Shown here: piece by piece, positions 6,587-8,251 of the stretch
How positions within the stretch are numbered: the first letter of the stretch is position 1
Layout of the letters: every line of letters starts with the position of its first letter
Assembly: GCA_937983495.1 (NCBI GenBank)
Contig: CALKAA010000079.1
Coordinates: 1 to 8,251, forward strand
Source of the DNA: an uncultured Gemmobacter sp.
GTDB taxonomy: Bacteria; Pseudomonadota; Alphaproteobacteria; Rhodobacterales; Rhodobacteraceae
Length of the DNA stretch: 8,251 nucleotides
Direction of reading: 5' to 3'
Position numbers and translations under genes: made by a program
The notes under the pieces: generated by a model
Seen by the model: the letters and a program-made list of their open reading frames with translations, nothing else
Told to the model about the DNA's origin: nothing
Databases searched by the model: none

Positions 6587-6614
6587 TTGCAATTCCCCCT
6601 GTCCGGCGTAGGGT
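6587..6614 (+). promoter_or_regulatory. Possible sigma-70 type promoter of the SDR gene
   Basis: TTGCAA (6587-6592) and TAGGGT (6609-6614) are separated by 16 bases, giving a likely transcript start near 6621, just ahead of the ribosome site. The -35 begins 2 bases from the proposed argB -35 on the other strand. Both boxes are imperfect. Confidence 0.35.
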
Positions 6615-6627
6615 GGCGGCAAAGCGC

Positions 6628-6632
6628 GGAGG
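6628..6632 (+). promoter_or_regulatory. Ribosome binding site of the SDR gene
   Basis: GGAGG ends 5 bases before the ATG at 6638. It decides the start in favour of MSEQKV over a TTG 17 codons upstream that lies in the promoter region. Confidence 0.85.
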
Positions 6633-6637
6633 CAGCG

Positions 6638-7369
6638 ATGAGCGAACAGAAGGTCATGGTTCTGACGGGGGCAAGCCGCGGCATCGGTCATGCCACGGTC
6701 AAGCGGTTCAGCGCCGAGGGGTGGCGGGTGCTGACCTGCTCGCGTCAGCCCTTTGACCCGCGCTGCCCCTGGCCCGGCGGGGCCGAGAACCACATCCAGA
6801 TTGATCTGGCCAGCCCCGACGCCACGATCAAGGCCATCGCCACGATCAAGGAAAAGATCGGCGGGCGGTTGGATGCGCTGGTGAACAATGCGGGCATTTC
6901 CCCGAAAGGTCCGGGCGGCAAGCGGCTGAACACGCTGGAAACCGACCTGCGCACCTGGGGGCAGGTGTTCCATGTGAACTTCTTCGCCTCCATCGTGCTG
7001 GCGCGCGGCTTGCAAGAGGAGCTTTCCGCCGCGCGCGGTTCGGTGGTGAATGTCACCTCCATCGCCGGCGCGCGCGTGCATCCCTTTGCCGGGGCCGCCT
7101 ATGCCACCTCCAAAGCGGCGCTCGCCGCCCTCACCCGCGAAATGGCCCATGATTTCGGCCCCTTGGGCGTGCGGGTGAACGCCATCGCACCGGGCGAGAT
7201 CGAAACCTCGATCCTCTCCCCCGGCACCGACAAGATCGTGGAGAAACTGCCGATGCAGCGCCTCGGCCAACCGCGCGAGGTGGCCGATGTGATCTGGTTC
7301 CTCTGCTCCGATCAGTCCAGCTACATCTCCGGTGCCGAGATCGAGGTGAACGGCGCCCAGCATGTGTGA
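6638..7369 (+). CDS. SDR family NAD(P)-dependent oxidoreductase, substrate unknown
   Basis: A 243-residue classical short-chain dehydrogenase/reductase, expected to interconvert an alcohol and a ketone in the cytoplasm. It has the complete set of motifs: the nucleotide loop TGASRGIG (10-17), NNAG (83-86), catalytic N114, S141 in VTSIAG, Y155-x3-K159 (YATSK) and the APGEI turn near 184-188. R14 in the glycine-rich loop and R36 just after the second strand suggest NADP(H) rather than NAD(H) (inference from family rules). The C-terminal ISGAEIEVNGAQHV resembles the usual ISGxxxxVDGG end, with Asn-Gly-Ala in place of Asp-Gly-Gly. It is a single gene, divergent from argB and convergent with rarA, so the neighbours give no clue to its substrate. 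FabG-like reductases and sugar or polyol dehydrogenases are both possible. Confidence 0.92.
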   Translation: MSEQKVMVLTGASRGIGHATVKRFSAEGWRVLTCSRQPFDPRCPWPGGAENHIQIDLASPDATIKAIATIKEKIGGRLDALVNNAGISPKGPGGKRLNTLETDLRTWGQVFHVNFFASIVLARGLQEELSAARGSVVNVTSIAGARVHPFAGAAYATSKAALAALTREMAHDFGPLGVRVNAIAPGEIETSILSPGTDKIVEKLPMQRLGQPREVADVIWFLCSDQSSYISGAEIEVNGAQHV

Positions 7370-7379
7370 GTGAGCGGAA

Positions 7380-7409
7380 ATTCGGCAAAGGCGATGGCCT
7401 TTGCCGAAT
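7380..7409. terminator. Perfect hairpin between the convergent SDR and rarA genes
   Basis: ATTCGGCAAAGGC (7380-7392) pairs with GCCTTTGCCGAAT (7397-7409) around a GATG loop, a 13-bp stem with no mismatch. It starts 11 bases after the SDR stop and ends 2 bases from the rarA stop codon. Only short T-stretches follow: ATAT on the plus strand and TTT overlapping the stem base on the minus strand. It is probably a shared bidirectional terminator or 3'-end stabiliser, though not a strong canonical one. Confidence 0.7.
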
Positions 7410-7410
7410 A

Positions 7411-8251
7411 TCAGCCGCCCCGCCGCTTCGCCCGCAGCCCTGCAAAGAACTCCACCCGTTTCTTCAACTCGCGCTCAAACCCCCGTTCGGGCGGCGCATA
7501 GAAGATCGGGCGCTTCATGCCCTCGGGGAAGTAATCCTGCCCCGAAAACCCATCCTCGGCGTCATGGTCATAGGCATAGCCCGCCCCATAGCCGATCTCT
7601 TTCATCAGCTTGGTCGGCGCATTGCGGATATGCAGCGGCGGCGGCAGGCTGCCGGTGTCGCGCGCCGCCGCCCGCGCCGCCTTATAGGCCACATAGACCC
7701 CGTTCGATTTCGGCGCGAGTGCAAGGTAAACCACCGCATTGGCCAGCGCCAATTCGCCCTCGGGGCTGCCCAACCGCTCATAGGTCTGCCAACTGTCCAC
7801 ACAAACTGCCTGCGCCTGCGGATCGGCCAGACCAATATCCTCCACCGCCATGCGCACCAACCGCCGCGCGAGGAAGCGCGGGTCTTCCCCGCCCTCCAGC
7901 ATGCGCGCAAACCAATACAGCGCCGCGTCCGGGTCTGACCCGCGCACCGATTTGTGCAGGGCCGAGATCAGGTTGTAATGTTCCTCGCCCGATTTGTCGT
8001 ATTTGCTGGCCCGCCGCATCAAACGCTGGCCCAACTGCGCCTTGGTCAGCGCCTCGCCCTTATGCGCGGCCACCTGCTCGACCAGATTGAGCAGCGCCCG
8101 GCCATCGCCATCGGCCATTTCCAGCAGGCTTTCGCGGGCCTCGGCCTTCAGCGGCAAGGCCCGGCCCAGCTCCTTCTCGGCCCGCTGCGCCAGCCGCTCC
8201 AGATCGGCAAGGCTCAGCCGCTCCAGCACGATCACCTGCGCCCGGCTCAGC
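7411..8251 (-). CDS. rarA: Replication-associated recombination protein A (AAA+ ATPase), N-terminal part outside the window
   Basis: RarA/MgsA is a clamp-loader-like AAA+ ATPase acting at stalled replication forks. The frame is open to the right edge and gives 279 residues. E. coli RarA has 447, so about 160 N-terminal residues, including Walker A and B, are missing. Visible are LSRAQV at the very start (the SRx arginine-finger region), the sensor-2 like ADGDGRALLNLVE (46-58), then the long conserved C-terminal tetramerisation region. Landmarks there are KYDKSGEEHYNLISALHKS, DPDAALYWFARML, EDPRFLARRL, EDIGLADP, YLALAPKSN, PPPLHIRNAPTKLMKEIGYG and the closing KRPIFYAPPERGFE. The family's typical ending is followed by a short basic tail. 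The GTG at 8235 is internal, not the start. It is convergent with the SDR gene, sharing the hairpin at 7380-7409. Confidence 0.95.
   Translation of the reverse strand, partial: LSRAQVIVLERLSLADLERLAQRAEKELGRALPLKAEARESLLEMADGDGRALLNLVEQVAAHKGEALTKAQLGQRLMRRASKYDKSGEEHYNLISALHKSVRGSDPDAALYWFARMLEGGEDPRFLARRLVRMAVEDIGLADPQAQAVCVDSWQTYERLGSPEGELALANAVVYLALAPKSNGVYVAYKAARAAARDTGSLPPPLHIRNAPTKLMKEIGYGAGYAYDHDAEDGFSGQDYFPEGMKRPIFYAPPERGFERELKKRVEFFAGLRAKRRGG

Noticed and set aside
6566..6624. Inverted 9-mer CTTTGCCGC (6566-6574) / GCGGCAAAG (6616-6624) flanking the divergent promoters, sharing its core with the hairpin at 7380-7409
   Set aside because: The core CTTTGCCG also occurs inside coding sequence (3533-3540 and 7084-7091), so it is common in this DNA and the arrangement is probably chance.
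6587..6637. A TTG start 17 codons upstream for the SDR gene
   Set aside because: The strong GGAGG at 6628-6632 and the direct match of MSEQKVMVLTGASRGIG to SDR N-termini favour 6638; the TTG is part of the candidate -35 box.
6532..6684. A longer argB reading frame starting at 6684, adding 51 residues
   Set aside because: It would overlap the start of the divergent SDR gene and the whole promoter region; the added residues do not resemble any kinase and the family length is met from 6531.
5566..6756. Long plus-strand open frame (396 codons) opposite argB
   Set aside because: It is His/Arg-rich and featureless and lies opposite a complete argB; it is an artefact of high GC content.

Overview
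This is a GC-rich, almost fully coding stretch of chromosome from an alphaproteobacterium, most likely a Rhodobacterales/Rhodobacteraceae member. The first four genes read closely like the bztABCD glutamate/glutamine/aspartate/asparagine ABC transporter described in Rhodobacter capsulatus. The gene density, 4-nt overlaps and GC-rich third codon positions also fit that group. I see no mobile element, CRISPR array, tRNA or rRNA, and no gap between genes longer than about 120 bp. This looks like core housekeeping DNA rather than an accessory island.

Layout. Positions 1-4415, plus strand: the bzt operon. It holds bztA (periplasmic binding protein, 5' end outside the window), a 118-bp spacer with a strong hairpin, bztB and bztC (two unusually large permeases), and bztD (ATPase). 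bztB-bztC-bztD are tightly packed, with AAGGAG ribosome sites at the last two junctions. Positions 4433-4481: two hairpins in tandem, the second a textbook intrinsic terminator that can work in both directions. Positions 4500-6531, minus strand: a three-gene unit transcribed argB -> uncharacterised eight-cysteine Fe-S protein -> sixA-like phosphohistidine phosphatase, joined by two 4-nt stop/start overlaps (GTGA and ATGA). Positions 6532-6637: a 106-bp divergent promoter region. Positions 6638-7369, plus strand: a classical short-chain dehydrogenase/reductase. Positions 7380-7409: a perfect 13-bp-stem hairpin between convergent genes. Positions 7411-8251, minus strand: the C-terminal two thirds of rarA (mgsA), running off the right edge.

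How the genes fit together. Bzt imports acidic amino acids and their amides, and ArgB carries out the second step of arginine synthesis from glutamate. SixA in E. coli is reported to act on the nitrogen-related phosphotransferase system. A glutamate/nitrogen theme is therefore possible, but the two units are convergent and separated by a terminator, so this is inference only. The SDR and RarA appear to be unrelated neighbours.

I found no convincing new multi-gene system. The most interesting unknown is the 210-residue Fe-S protein between argB and sixA. Its cysteine pattern is of the ferredoxin/QueG type, and the segment before it resembles the cobalamin-handling CblC/QueG proteins.
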